From assembly GCA_029946125.1 (NCBI GenBank), contig JAQSDX010000004.1:1-64000 (forward strand): a stretch of 64,000 bases of DNA, in the 5' to 3' direction. Source of the stretch: Candidatus Methylobacter titanis (GTDB lineage: Bacteria > Pseudomonadota > Gammaproteobacteria > Methylococcales > Methylomonadaceae). How positions within the stretch are numbered: position 1 is the stretch's first letter; every line of letters begins with the position of its first letter. The position numbers were made by a program, and so were the translations under genes. Below are positions 44,765 to 52,972 of this stretch, in pieces. Under the pieces are notes generated by a model. It was given only the letters and a program-made list of their open reading frames with translations, was not told the origin of the DNA and ran no database searches.

Positions 44765-45925
44765 ATGTCATCAGAAAAACACAACACCAGCGAACAAAGC
44801 CCACAGCCAGACTGGAAGTTTGACTTTGACCAACAATGGAAAGCGGCTTACCAGAAATCGCTAGACTATTTTCACCAGCATAAACAGCAGTTCTCGCTGT
44901 CAAATATTAGCGGTATTGTCGGTGGCGGCTCTTTGCTGCTATGGCTGGCAAGCGGCGTTTACATTATCGACCAGGGTAATCGCGGCGTGGTTACCCGCTT
45001 TGGCGCCTACAGCGAGACCACCACGCCTGGGCTGAATTGGCACATCCCCATGCCGATCGAGAAAGTGGCCGTCATTAATGTCGAGCAGCAACGTTTTATT
45101 GAGCTGGGTTATCGTGGTAATAGCCGAGGCAGCAAGCCGGAATTGATTCCCCAAGAGTCATTAATGCTGACGACGGATGAAAATATCGTCAACGTGCGTC
45201 TCGCGGTGCAATATCAGATTCATAATGCCGGCGATTATCTTTTTAACGTCAGGGACAATGAAGCAACGCTGAAGCAGCTGACCGAAAGCGTTCAGCGCGC
45301 GGTCATTGGTCGTAACAATATGGACTATGTATTGACCGAAGGGCGCAGCGATATTGTCGCCCAGATCAAACAGGACATTCAGTCCGGGATGGACGACTAC
45401 AAAGCCGGAATTACCATTGCCAGCGTCAATCTGCAGGATGCGCAACCACCCGAAGAAGTGCAGGGCGCTTTTGAAGATGCGATACGCGCAAGGGAAGACA
45501 AGCAACGTTTAATTAATGAAGCCGAAGCCTACAGTAATGAGATTATCCCGAAAGCGCGAGGTGCCGCGTCTCGATTGTTGCTGGAAGCGGAAGCCTACGA
45601 AGCGGAAAAAGTCGCTAAAGCCACCGGCGAAACCCAGCGCTTTGAGCAATTGCTGACCGAATATGAAAAAGCCCCGGCCATTACCCGTAAACGCTTGTAT
45701 CTGGAAGCTAAGGAAAAACTGTTTAGCAGCACCAATAAGGTCATCGTGGAAGCCGGTCAAAGCGCACCGCAATTGTATATGCCTTTGCAAAATGTCGTTT
45801 CGCATCAGCCTCCGGAGAGCAAACCGCCGGTAGCAGAAACCACGACCGAAGCGGCCGAAATCAAAAAAAACAACGATCAACATATCAACAGTAACGCTTT
45901 ACGTCCCAGTCGGAGCAAATCATGA
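44765..45925 (+). CDS. hflK: FtsH protease modulator HflK
   Basis: SPFH/stomatin-family membrane protein that with HflC encloses FtsH and limits its proteolysis. The ATG at 44765 has AGGAG six bases upstream (a GTG at 44759 is in frame). 386 residues, with a hydrophilic N-terminal section of about 50 residues, one membrane helix (about 50-70), then GNRGVVTRFGAYSETTTPGLNWHIP and the EDAIRAREDKQRLINEAEAY coiled region. Transcribed with hflC and ftsH behind the sigma-factor gene. Confidence 0.93.
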   Translation: MSSEKHNTSEQSPQPDWKFDFDQQWKAAYQKSLDYFHQHKQQFSLSNISGIVGGGSLLLWLASGVYIIDQGNRGVVTRFGAYSETTTPGLNWHIPMPIEKVAVINVEQQRFIELGYRGNSRGSKPELIPQESLMLTTDENIVNVRLAVQYQIHNAGDYLFNVRDNEATLKQLTESVQRAVIGRNNMDYVLTEGRSDIVAQIKQDIQSGMDDYKAGITIASVNLQDAQPPEEVQGAFEDAIRAREDKQRLINEAEAYSNEIIPKARGAASRLLLEAEAYEAEKVAKATGETQRFEQLLTEYEKAPAITRKRLYLEAKEKLFSSTNKVIVEAGQSAPQLYMPLQNVVSHQPPESKPPVAETTTEAAEIKKNNDQHINSNALRPSRSKS

Positions 45926-46782
45926 GCAGAACCCAAATAGTGTTGCCCGCCAGTTTCGGCCTGTTAATGCTGGCTTATATGTCAATTTTTTATGTCAATC
46001 AACATGAAAAAGCGATTGTATTTCGTCTGGGTGAAATGGTCGAATCAGACTTTCAGCCCGGACTCCATTTTAAGACCCCCATCATCAATAAAGTCAGTAC
46101 ATTTGATGCGCGTGTGCTGACCTTGGATGCTAAGTCCGAGCGTTTTCTTACCTCCGAAAAGAAGAATGTAATCGTTGATTCGTTTGCCAAGTGGCAAATC
46201 GGTGATGTGGGTCTTTTTTACACCACGGTCGGTGGCGATGAATATCAAGCCAATTTACGCCTCGATCAAATCATGAAGGACGCGCTGCGCAGTGAATTTG
46301 GCGTGCGCACCATCAAACAGCTGATCTCGGAAGATCGAAGCGAACTGCGTCGTACCTTGCTGGACAAGCTGTCGCCGATGGCCAGTAAGTTTGGCATTAA
46401 GCTGATCGACATTCGTATCAAACGCATCGACTTGCCTCAGGAAGTCAGCAGTTCGGTTTATCAGCGTATGCGCGCCGAGCGTGAACGGGTGGCCAGAGAA
46501 TTTCGCTCGCAAGGTTCAGAAAGCGCCGAGCAAATCAGTGCCGAGGCTGACAAACAAAAACAGGTGATGCTGGCCAATGCCCATCGCGACGGCGAAAATA
46601 TCCGGGGTCGGGGCGATGCCCAATCTGCCGATATTTATGCAAAAAGTTTCGGTAAAAATCCTGAGTTCTACGCCTTCTACCGTAGCTTGCAGGCTTATCA
46701 GGTCGCATTCGAAAAAACTCAGGATACCTTGGTGCTGAAGCCGGATTCCGATTTTTTTAAATATTTTAACCATGAAAATTGA
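45922..46782 (+). CDS. hflC: FtsH protease modulator HflC
   Basis: 286-residue partner of HflK: an N-terminal membrane helix, FYVNQHEKAIVFRLGEMV, the SPFH core and the long RMRAERERVAREFRSQGSE coiled coil. It overlaps hflK by four bases. In E. coli hflKC lie in the hfq-hflX operon; here they are in front of ftsH and behind an alternative sigma factor. Confidence 0.94.
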   Translation: MSRTQIVLPASFGLLMLAYMSIFYVNQHEKAIVFRLGEMVESDFQPGLHFKTPIINKVSTFDARVLTLDAKSERFLTSEKKNVIVDSFAKWQIGDVGLFYTTVGGDEYQANLRLDQIMKDALRSEFGVRTIKQLISEDRSELRRTLLDKLSPMASKFGIKLIDIRIKRIDLPQEVSSSVYQRMRAERERVAREFRSQGSESAEQISAEADKQKQVMLANAHRDGENIRGRGDAQSADIYAKSFGKNPEFYAFYRSLQAYQVAFEKTQDTLVLKPDSDFFKYFNHEN

Positions 46783-46806
46783 CCATTAAGCGGAGCAGCA
46801 AAAACC

Positions 46807-48705
46807 ATGAAAATATATATTTTTCGTATCGTGGCGCTTAGCATAATCGCCGCCATATTGTTTAGCGTTTTCAACCGAACCTCGTCCGATTACGAAGAAA
46901 ACTATGCGGTGCCGTATTCCGATTTTATCGAGAGCATACGCAGTCGCAGTATTGCCGAGGTGGTGATCAGTGGCACCAATATAGAAGGCCGTCGCAGCAA
47001 CGGCGAGCGCTTTACCACTTACAACCCCAACGATCCTCGCCTGATCGACGAGTTGTTGGAGTATGGCGTCAAGATCAAGGTGGAAAAACCGCCAGTGTCT
47101 TCGACCTTTATGCAGATCCTGATTTCCTGGGTGCCGATGGTGTTATTAATTGTCGTGGTGGCGTACTTCATGCGCAAACAGCAAGCCGGTGGACCGGGCG
47201 GGCAAATGGGCTTTGGTAAAAGCCGTGCCAAGTTGATGGCCGAGGATCAGATCAAGGTGCGTTTTTCCGATGTCGCCGGGGTCGAAGAAGCCAAACAGGA
47301 CGTTGTGGAAATGGTGGATTTTCTTAAAAATCCCGGAAAATATGAGGTGCTGGGCGGCAAGATACCGCGCGGAGTATTGATGGTAGGGCCGCCGGGAACC
47401 GGTAAAACCTTGCTGGCGCGGGCCATTGCCGGTGAAGCCGGCGTGCCGTTCTTCTCGATCTCCGGTTCCGATTTCGTGGAAATGTTTGTCGGCGTCGGCG
47501 CCTCCAGGGTGCGGGATATGTTCAATCAAGCCAAACAGCGGGCGCCGTGCATTATCTTTATCGACGAAATCGATGCGGTAGGCCGACATCGAGGCAATGG
47601 CGGCGCGGGCGGCGGTAACGATGAGCGCGAACAAACCCTGAATCAGCTACTGGTCGAAATGGACGGCTTCAACGGCAACGAAGGCATTATTGTGATCGCC
47701 GCGACTAACCGGGCTGATGTGCTCGACAAAGCCTTATTACGACCCGGCCGCTTCGATCGGCAGGTCCAGATTGGCTTGCCCGACATCAAGGGCCGCGAAC
47801 AAATCCTCACCGTCCATGCGGGCAAGGTTCCGCTGGCCGATGATGTCAATATCAACGATCTGGCGCGTGGAACGCCGGGGTTTTCCGGTGCCGAACTCGC
47901 TAATCTGATCAACGAGGGCGCCTTGTTTGCCGCACGCTACAATCAGACCGAGGTTACCATGAACGACCTGGACAAGGCCCGTGACAAAATGCTGATGGGC
48001 GCAGAAAAACATACCATGGTCATGAGCAAAGACGACCTGTTGATGACCGCATATCACGAGGCCGGGCATGTGATTGTGGGTCGGATGGTACCCGACCATG
48101 ATCCTGTGTATAAAGTCAGTATCATGCCGCGCGGCGGCGCACTGGGCATCACTATGTTTCTGCCGGAACGCGATCAATACAGTGCCAGCAAGGATAAGCT
48201 CGAGAGCCAAATTTCCAGCCTGTTTGGCGGCAGGGTGGCGGAAGCGTTGATTTACGGTAAAAACAAAGTCACCACCGGCGCTTCCAACGATATTGAGCGT
48301 GCTACGCAGCTGGCGCGCAACATGGTGACCAAGTGGGGCTTGTCGGATCGTCTCGGCCCTATGGATTACGGCGATAACGAAGGCAGTTACATGGGACCCC
48401 AAGCCAAGCCGATGTCAGAAAAAATGGCGCAAATAATTGATGAGGAAATCCGTCATGTTGTCGACACCAATTATCAGCGTGCCGAACAACTCTTGAAAGA
48501 CCATATCGATATTCTACATAACATGGCACATGCCCTGCTAGCTTGGGAGACCTTGGATAAGTATCAGATCGATGAGTTGATGCAAGGCCGAATAATTGCC
48601 TTGCCCGAGCCGATCGTCGATGCAGATATAGCCTTTGTCAGCGAGATTGCGTTGGATGATGGCAGCAGTAAAAATCAAGAAACGTCAAAACTCAGCGTTA
48701 ATTGA
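46807..48705 (+). CDS. ftsH: ATP-dependent zinc metalloprotease FtsH
   Basis: 632-residue membrane AAA protease: two N-terminal helices (about residues 5-22 and 100-118) around a small periplasmic domain, Walker [10 protein letters not shown] (194-202), [15 protein letters not shown], the second region of homology [21 protein letters not shown], and the zinc site HEAGH starting at His417. It degrades damaged membrane proteins, fitting the stress setting. Because housekeeping ftsH normally sits next to rrmJ and folP, this is probably a second, dedicated copy; that is inference. Confidence 0.95.
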   Translation: MKIYIFRIVALSIIAAILFSVFNRTSSDYEENYAVPYSDFIESIRSRSIAEVVISGTNIEGRRSNGERFTTYNPNDPRLIDELLEYGVKIKVEKPPVSSTFMQILISWVPMVLLIVVVAYFMRKQQAGGPGGQMGFGKSRAKLMAEDQIKVRFSDVAGVEEAKQDVVEMVDFLKNPGKYEVLGGKIPRGVLMVGPPGTGKTLLARAIAGEAGVPFFSISGSDFVEMFVGVGASRVRDMFNQAKQRAPCIIFIDEIDAVGRHRGNGGAGGGNDEREQTLNQLLVEMDGFNGNEGIIVIAATNRADVLDKALLRPGRFDRQVQIGLPDIKGREQILTVHAGKVPLADDVNINDLARGTPGFSGAELANLINEGALFAARYNQTEVTMNDLDKARDKMLMGAEKHTMVMSKDDLLMTAYHEAGHVIVGRMVPDHDPVYKVSIMPRGGALGITMFLPERDQYSASKDKLESQISSLFGGRVAEALIYGKNKVTTGASNDIERATQLARNMVTKWGLSDRLGPMDYGDNEGSYMGPQAKPMSEKMAQIIDEEIRHVVDTNYQRAEQLLKDHIDILHNMAHALLAWETLDKYQIDELMQGRIIALPEPIVDADIAFVSEIALDDGSSKNQETSKLSVN

Positions 48706-48760
48706 GGCTAACTTATTAGGTCGATGGTTGAGCCACGACTATTTCCTACTCCTCTATACT

Positions 48761-48796
48761 CCCTTCAAAATCGGTATTATTGAAGGGAATTTTTTG
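48761..48796 (+). terminator. Terminator of hflK-hflC-ftsH
   Basis: CCCTTCAA (48761-48768) pairs perfectly with TTGAAGGG (48780-48787), followed by AATTTTTTG. It closes the operon 56 bases past ftsH. Confidence 0.8.
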
Positions 48797-48805
48797 AGAG
48801 ATCTT

Positions 48806-49249
48806 ATGAATACTACAATCTTTAATCAAAAGATACTGTCCTCATTAACGATGTTATCGGCAATCAATTTTAATGCCGCTGTTATTTTTCTGTTGGTTAT
48901 CAGCGTTATTTCAGCAACCGGTAGCACCCTGATTTTTGACAATAACAGCGATCTTTATGGCCCCTTGGCCAGCAACTTGCGGTTGATGCTGATTTATTTG
49001 ACGCTCAGCGAGTTTGCGGTGTATTGTTTTTGCAGCTACCGTGAAAACTACCGCCTATTAATCCTGGTAGGCTTATTCTGGTTGATGCTGATGGGGTCTA
49101 TCGAATATTACGGCATGATTAACCAGATATCGATAGATGAAAATTATCGCTGGTTTTTTCTGTATATGGGGATATCTAATTTAGCCTATGGTTATCTCTA
49201 TGGTTTCAATAAGTCTTGGTATCAAGATAATAAAATTGACCTGAAATAA
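48806..49249 (+). CDS. Hypothetical four-helix membrane protein
   Basis: 147 residues from the ATG at 48806; the frame is open further upstream through ftsH's end, but that part reads as shadow sequence. Four hydrophobic segments (about residues 20-40, 53-72, 80-100, 115-135). No family recognised. It sits just behind the ftsH terminator and before the SRPBCC-LOV group; expression and role are unknown. Confidence 0.6.
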   Translation: MNTTIFNQKILSSLTMLSAINFNAAVIFLLVISVISATGSTLIFDNNSDLYGPLASNLRLMLIYLTLSEFAVYCFCSYRENYRLLILVGLFWLMLMGSIEYYGMINQISIDENYRWFFLYMGISNLAYGYLYGFNKSWYQDNKIDLK

Positions 49250-49321
49250 AGGCTCATTTATAAAAAACCTATAGTAATAATATTATCGCCGCTGATAGCT
49301 TCAGAAAACAACAACATTTAA

Positions 49322-49340
49322 GTTGAATAATTATTTCAAC
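49322..49340. promoter_or_regulatory. Small dyad before the SRPBCC-LOV operon
   Basis: GTTGAA and TTCAAC (6-bp arms, 7-base AT spacer) lie just ahead of the GGGGAG ribosome binding site at 49341. This could be a repressor site or chance in AT-rich DNA. Confidence 0.3.
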
Positions 49341-49356
49341 GGGGAGTGGTATTGCA

Positions 49357-49839
49357 GTGCAAATTAAATTTTCGTTTGATTCATCCAAGCCAATTGCTGG
49401 TGAAGCGAGCATTGAGATCAACAAATCGATTCAAGATGTTTTTTCTTATATTGGTGAGCATTTTTATGATAACTATCCTAAATGGGCGGTAGAAGTTGTT
49501 GAATTTGAACCCTTGGACGGTAAAGAGGTTTTTGTCGGTTCGAAAGCCAAGCAAATTCGTGAAGACAACGGCTCAAAAGTCGAATCTATTTTTGAGATTA
49601 CTGATTATCAACCCTCGATGAAACTTATTTTTAAAGGACTGACTGAGCCGTATATACACAGTTATCTATTAGAAAGTAGCGAACAAAAACAAGCCACGCG
49701 CTTGACTTTCCGTTTTGAACTATCTGAAATTGACGTCTTTATGCGTCCATTTCAGAAACTGATACGTTCTGCGATTGAAGAGGGCGCAGAAAACACCGTT
49801 GAAAACATTAAAAATTTAGTCGACGTTGATACCCTATAA
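49357..49839 (+). CDS. SRPBCC family protein
   Basis: 160 residues from a GTG at 49357 with GGGGAG about ten bases upstream. The polyketide cyclase/SRPBCC fold is suggested by SIEINKSIQDVFSYIGEH, WAVEVVEFEPLDG and the final long helix (RSAIEEGAENTVENIKNLV). Ligand unknown. It is the second SRPBCC gene of this light-linked region, and stands first in the likely operon with the LOV protein, sterol-desaturase-like enzyme and MsrPQ. Confidence 0.75.
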   Translation: MQIKFSFDSSKPIAGEASIEINKSIQDVFSYIGEHFYDNYPKWAVEVVEFEPLDGKEVFVGSKAKQIREDNGSKVESIFEITDYQPSMKLIFKGLTEPYIHSYLLESSEQKQATRLTFRFELSEIDVFMRPFQKLIRSAIEEGAENTVENIKNLVDVDTL

Positions 49840-49882
49840 CATATAGTTGATTTGTAATTATCAAAAACATTGGAGTTTAATT

Positions 49883-50338
49883 ATGCCTTTTATTGTTGAA
49901 AAAGATAGTGGCCTTATTCCGCAAGTGCTTTCCGCTATTTTAGATGAGTGTGTTAATGGTGTAACTTTAGCTGATCCTGATTTAGACGATTCTCCAATTG
50001 TTTATGCCAATAAAGCCTTTGAACGTTTAACAGGTTATAACCAAGAAGAAATCATCGGTCACAATTGCCGATTTCTTCAAGGCGAAGATAGAGAACAAGC
50101 CGGACGTTATCAAATTGCCGAAGCCATGAAAAATCATGAGTCCGTTGAAGTCACGTTACATAATTATAAAAAAGACGGTACGTTATTTTTCAATCGCTTG
50201 AAAATAACGCCTTTGTTCGATAGAAAACACAGGGTTATTTATTATCTGGGCGTACAGTACGATATAACCGAGCAGGTTAATGCTAACAATGAAATTAAAG
50301 AATTAAACGATTTATTAAATGCCATGCCGAAAAAATAA
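49883..50338 (+). CDS. Short LOV-domain blue-light photoreceptor
   Basis: 151 residues from the ATG at 49883 (TTGGAG upstream). It is one PAS/LOV domain with the flavin-binding hallmark GHNCRFLQGED, in which Cys62 would form the light-driven FMN adduct, plus VYANKAFERLTGY and LKITPLFDRKHRVIYYLGVQYDITEQ. A short C-terminal helix (ANNEIKELNDLLNAM) replaces any output domain, as in Pseudomonas short LOV proteins. It therefore probably signals by dimer change or partner binding. Light regulation is strengthened by the CarH-like gene 6 kb away. Confidence 0.9.
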   Translation: MPFIVEKDSGLIPQVLSAILDECVNGVTLADPDLDDSPIVYANKAFERLTGYNQEEIIGHNCRFLQGEDREQAGRYQIAEAMKNHESVEVTLHNYKKDGTLFFNRLKITPLFDRKHRVIYYLGVQYDITEQVNANNEIKELNDLLNAMPKK

Positions 50339-50379
50339 CCCCGCTTGAATACCATGATGCAATAGATAAAGGTACGTTT

Positions 50380-51210
50380 ATGAGCTCGACTGAAAATGTG
50401 AATACCAGTGGTGGCCTGTTTTTTAATGAAGCCTTATTCGGTCTTGCGATACTGGCTTTTATTTTATTGTTAGTCATTGAGAAGCGTCATCCTTACCGTC
50501 AATTTCCTCAGAAGGTTTATAAAGAATCGTTGGTGACCAATACCACGGCTTTTTTGGTTAATAATGTGATTCTGACGGTATTAAGAGCATCATCATTGTT
50601 TCTTGTCGCCCAACAATTTGCCTCTTACGGCTTATTAAGCGGTTTAGATAATGGCCCGGTCAAATGGTTGCTGGCGTTCGCTTTTTTTGATCTGGCCATT
50701 TATATTTGGCACGTTGCCAGTCACAAATACGAGTGCTTATGGCGATTTCATAAAGTGCATCATAGTGATAAAGGCTTTAATGTTTCTACCGGCTTTCGCT
50801 TCCACGTTTTCGATTTATTGCTGGAAGTTATTTACAAGTGCGTATTTGTTGTCGTTATTGGCGTGAATGCGTATCTGATACTTTCTATTGAGATTGTTGA
50901 GCTGTTTTTCATATTTTTTCATCATGCCAATATTCGCGTTCCGAACGAAGAGACTATTTCGCAAGTATTTATTACTCCCTCATTACACCGAACCCATCAT
51001 TCGACCTTACGCCAAGAACACGATAGTAATTACGGCGTTGTTTTTTCATTCTGGGATCGTGTGTTCGGAACTCGAAAAGAACGGGTTCCTGAGCATATTG
51101 GACTCGATTTAATTGAAGCTGAAAATTTTATCCAGCTGTTTTCACTGGCCTTTATTACTGAACTTAAAATCAGAAAATTATTCAGCTGGATTCCTAAGGG
51201 AAAAAGATAA
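50380..51210 (+). CDS. Sterol desaturase / fatty acid hydroxylase superfamily protein
   Basis: 276-residue di-iron membrane enzyme. The histidine clusters that bind iron are present: HVASHK with FHKVHHSD, FHH in the middle, and HRTHHSTLRQEHDSNYG. About four membrane helices. It would hydroxylate or desaturate a lipid, carotenoid or hopanoid; the substrate is not evident. AAGG lies seven bases before the ATG. Same strand and close spacing to the LOV gene suggest an operon. Confidence 0.85.
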   Translation: MSSTENVNTSGGLFFNEALFGLAILAFILLLVIEKRHPYRQFPQKVYKESLVTNTTAFLVNNVILTVLRASSLFLVAQQFASYGLLSGLDNGPVKWLLAFAFFDLAIYIWHVASHKYECLWRFHKVHHSDKGFNVSTGFRFHVFDLLLEVIYKCVFVVVIGVNAYLILSIEIVELFFIFFHHANIRVPNEETISQVFITPSLHRTHHSTLRQEHDSNYGVVFSFWDRVFGTRKERVPEHIGLDLIEAENFIQLFSLAFITELKIRKLFSWIPKGKR

Positions 51211-51260
51211 TAGATAGGTGTCGGTTTGCTGGCATGGATTAACATTAAATAACGTTAGCG

Positions 51261-52217
51261 ATGATTATTAAAACAACAAAAGATATTCCTGCCAGTGAGA
51301 TTACCGACCCTTTGGTTTTTAACAAGCGGCGTCAGATAATTAAAGCTATGTTGGCGGCTACGCTTACCGGTGCGGGTATTTCGCCTGTATTGGCTAATAA
51401 TAATGAAGCGATTTGGGCGGATGTACCAAAAAGCGATTTTTCTGTCGACGCTTTAACGCCTACGCCTGCTGAGCTCATTAAAAATTACACCAACTATTAT
51501 GAGTTCTCATTTAATAAAAAAGATGCAACGGTGCTGGCGCAAAATATAACGACCGATCCCTGGTCTATAGAGATAAGCGGTGAAGTCGAAAAACCGGGTA
51601 GCTATTATTTGGAAGACATTCTGCGTCAGCAGACGCTACAAGAGTCTATCTATCGTTTTCGTTGTGTGGAAGCCTGGTCTATGGTTGTACCCTGGGTTGG
51701 TTTTTCTCTGGGCAGTTTATTAAAAACGGTCAAACCTTTATCAACGGCACGCTTTGTCAAATTTACGGCGACGTATCAACCCGAAATAATGCCCAAGCAA
51801 CATAATCATGCGATGCTGGAATGGCCTTATGTAGAAAGTTTGCGTATTGATGAAGCCATGCATCCTTTGACAATATTGGCTGTTGGCATGTATGGCGATA
51901 TTCTGCCAAAACAAAACGGCGCCCCCTTGCGTTTGGTGGTGCCCTGGAAATACGGTTTTAAAAGCATTAAGGCGATTGTAAAAATTGAGTTGTTAAAAAG
52001 ACCGCCCATCACCACCTGGAATAAATTTGCACCCCATGAATATGGCTTTTACTCTAACGTAAATCCTGCTGTTGCCCATCCACGCTGGAGCCAAAACAGT
52101 GAACGCCAATTAGGCAGCGGTTTTTTTACTCCGCGTCGACAAACTGAATTATTTAACGGCTATGGCGAGCAAGTAGCGTCATTGTATAGCGGCATGGACT
52201 TACGGCATTTTTTCTGA
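51261..52217 (+). CDS. msrP: Methionine sulfoxide reductase catalytic subunit MsrP
   Basis: Periplasmic molybdopterin enzyme that repairs oxidised methionines in envelope proteins. 318 residues with a twin-arginine signal (NKRRQIIKAMLAATL, then cleavage after VLA). The molybdenum-ligand cysteine is Cys135 in YRFRCVEAWSMVVPWVGF. KQNGAPLRLVVPWKYGFKSIK is also typical. The stop overlaps the msrQ start by one base. Confidence 0.94.
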   Translation: MIIKTTKDIPASEITDPLVFNKRRQIIKAMLAATLTGAGISPVLANNNEAIWADVPKSDFSVDALTPTPAELIKNYTNYYEFSFNKKDATVLAQNITTDPWSIEISGEVEKPGSYYLEDILRQQTLQESIYRFRCVEAWSMVVPWVGFSLGSLLKTVKPLSTARFVKFTATYQPEIMPKQHNHAMLEWPYVESLRIDEAMHPLTILAVGMYGDILPKQNGAPLRLVVPWKYGFKSIKAIVKIELLKRPPITTWNKFAPHEYGFYSNVNPAVAHPRWSQNSERQLGSGFFTPRRQTELFNGYGEQVASLYSGMDLRHFF

Positions 52218-52930
52218 TGGTTCTACGATTTAACCGTTTGCGGTCCTTAACTATTGTCGCTTGCTTAATCCCCTTGCTATGGATATTGATCGACATTGCT
52301 TTTAATAATCTCGGATCAAATCCCATTCAAGCGCTGCATATTCGCCTGGGGGATTGGTCATTACGTTTTTTATGGCTGACACTGGCTGTTACGCCGATTC
52401 AAACGATGACAAAATGGCGGGGCATGGCAAATTATCGGCAACTGTTGGGGTTGTATGCTTTCTTTTATGCAACCTTGCATGTACTCACTTATTTGCTGGT
52501 AGATCATGCCCTAATCTGGCGTATTATTGGTATTGATATTATTGAAAGTACTTATATCTGGTTTGGGGTACTGGCTTACATCATTGTTTTTTTATTAGCA
52601 CTTAGCTCGCCAAAATGGGCTAAAAAGCGCATGGGTAAAACCTGGAAAAAACTCCATCGCTTTATTTATATTGCAGCGGTTGCAGCCATTATTCATTATT
52701 ACTGGCAACTCAAAGGTAATCTGGCGGAACCTTTATTTTATTTAATCATAGTCGTTTTATTATTGGGTTTTCGTCTTGCAGTTTGGTTTAAAAACTATCA
52801 GTTTAATAAAATGATGATTCCAACAGGCCAAAGGGTGTTGAGCGTGCAGGCAAAGCAAGTTGTCATGCCTGAATCAATCCGCGCACGGCAAGCAATACTG
52901 CAAAAAAGCAGGCTGAAGCGCAAACCGTAA
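52217..52930 (+). CDS. msrQ: Heme-binding membrane subunit MsrQ
   Basis: 237-residue integral membrane cytochrome of the ferric-reductase superfamily that feeds electrons to MsrP. Helices carry the heme histidines in ALHIRLG, FYATLHVLTYLLVDH and KKLHRFIYIAAVAAIIHYYW. It is translationally coupled to msrP through an ATGATG-like overlap. The pair protects envelope proteins from oxidants, including singlet oxygen. Confidence 0.93.
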   Translation: MVLRFNRLRSLTIVACLIPLLWILIDIAFNNLGSNPIQALHIRLGDWSLRFLWLTLAVTPIQTMTKWRGMANYRQLLGLYAFFYATLHVLTYLLVDHALIWRIIGIDIIESTYIWFGVLAYIIVFLLALSSPKWAKKRMGKTWKKLHRFIYIAAVAAIIHYYWQLKGNLAEPLFYLIIVVLLLGFRLAVWFKNYQFNKMMIPTGQRVLSVQAKQVVMPESIRARQAILQKSRLKRKP

Positions 52931-52972
52931 AATGGCTCTGTTCTATGCATCTACTCAACTTTGGGAAAAAAC

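Noticed and set aside
48635-48805. N-terminal extension of the four-helix protein at 48806
   Set aside because: It overlaps the ftsH coding end and the operon's terminator hairpin; the ATG at 48806 comes right after the hairpin.
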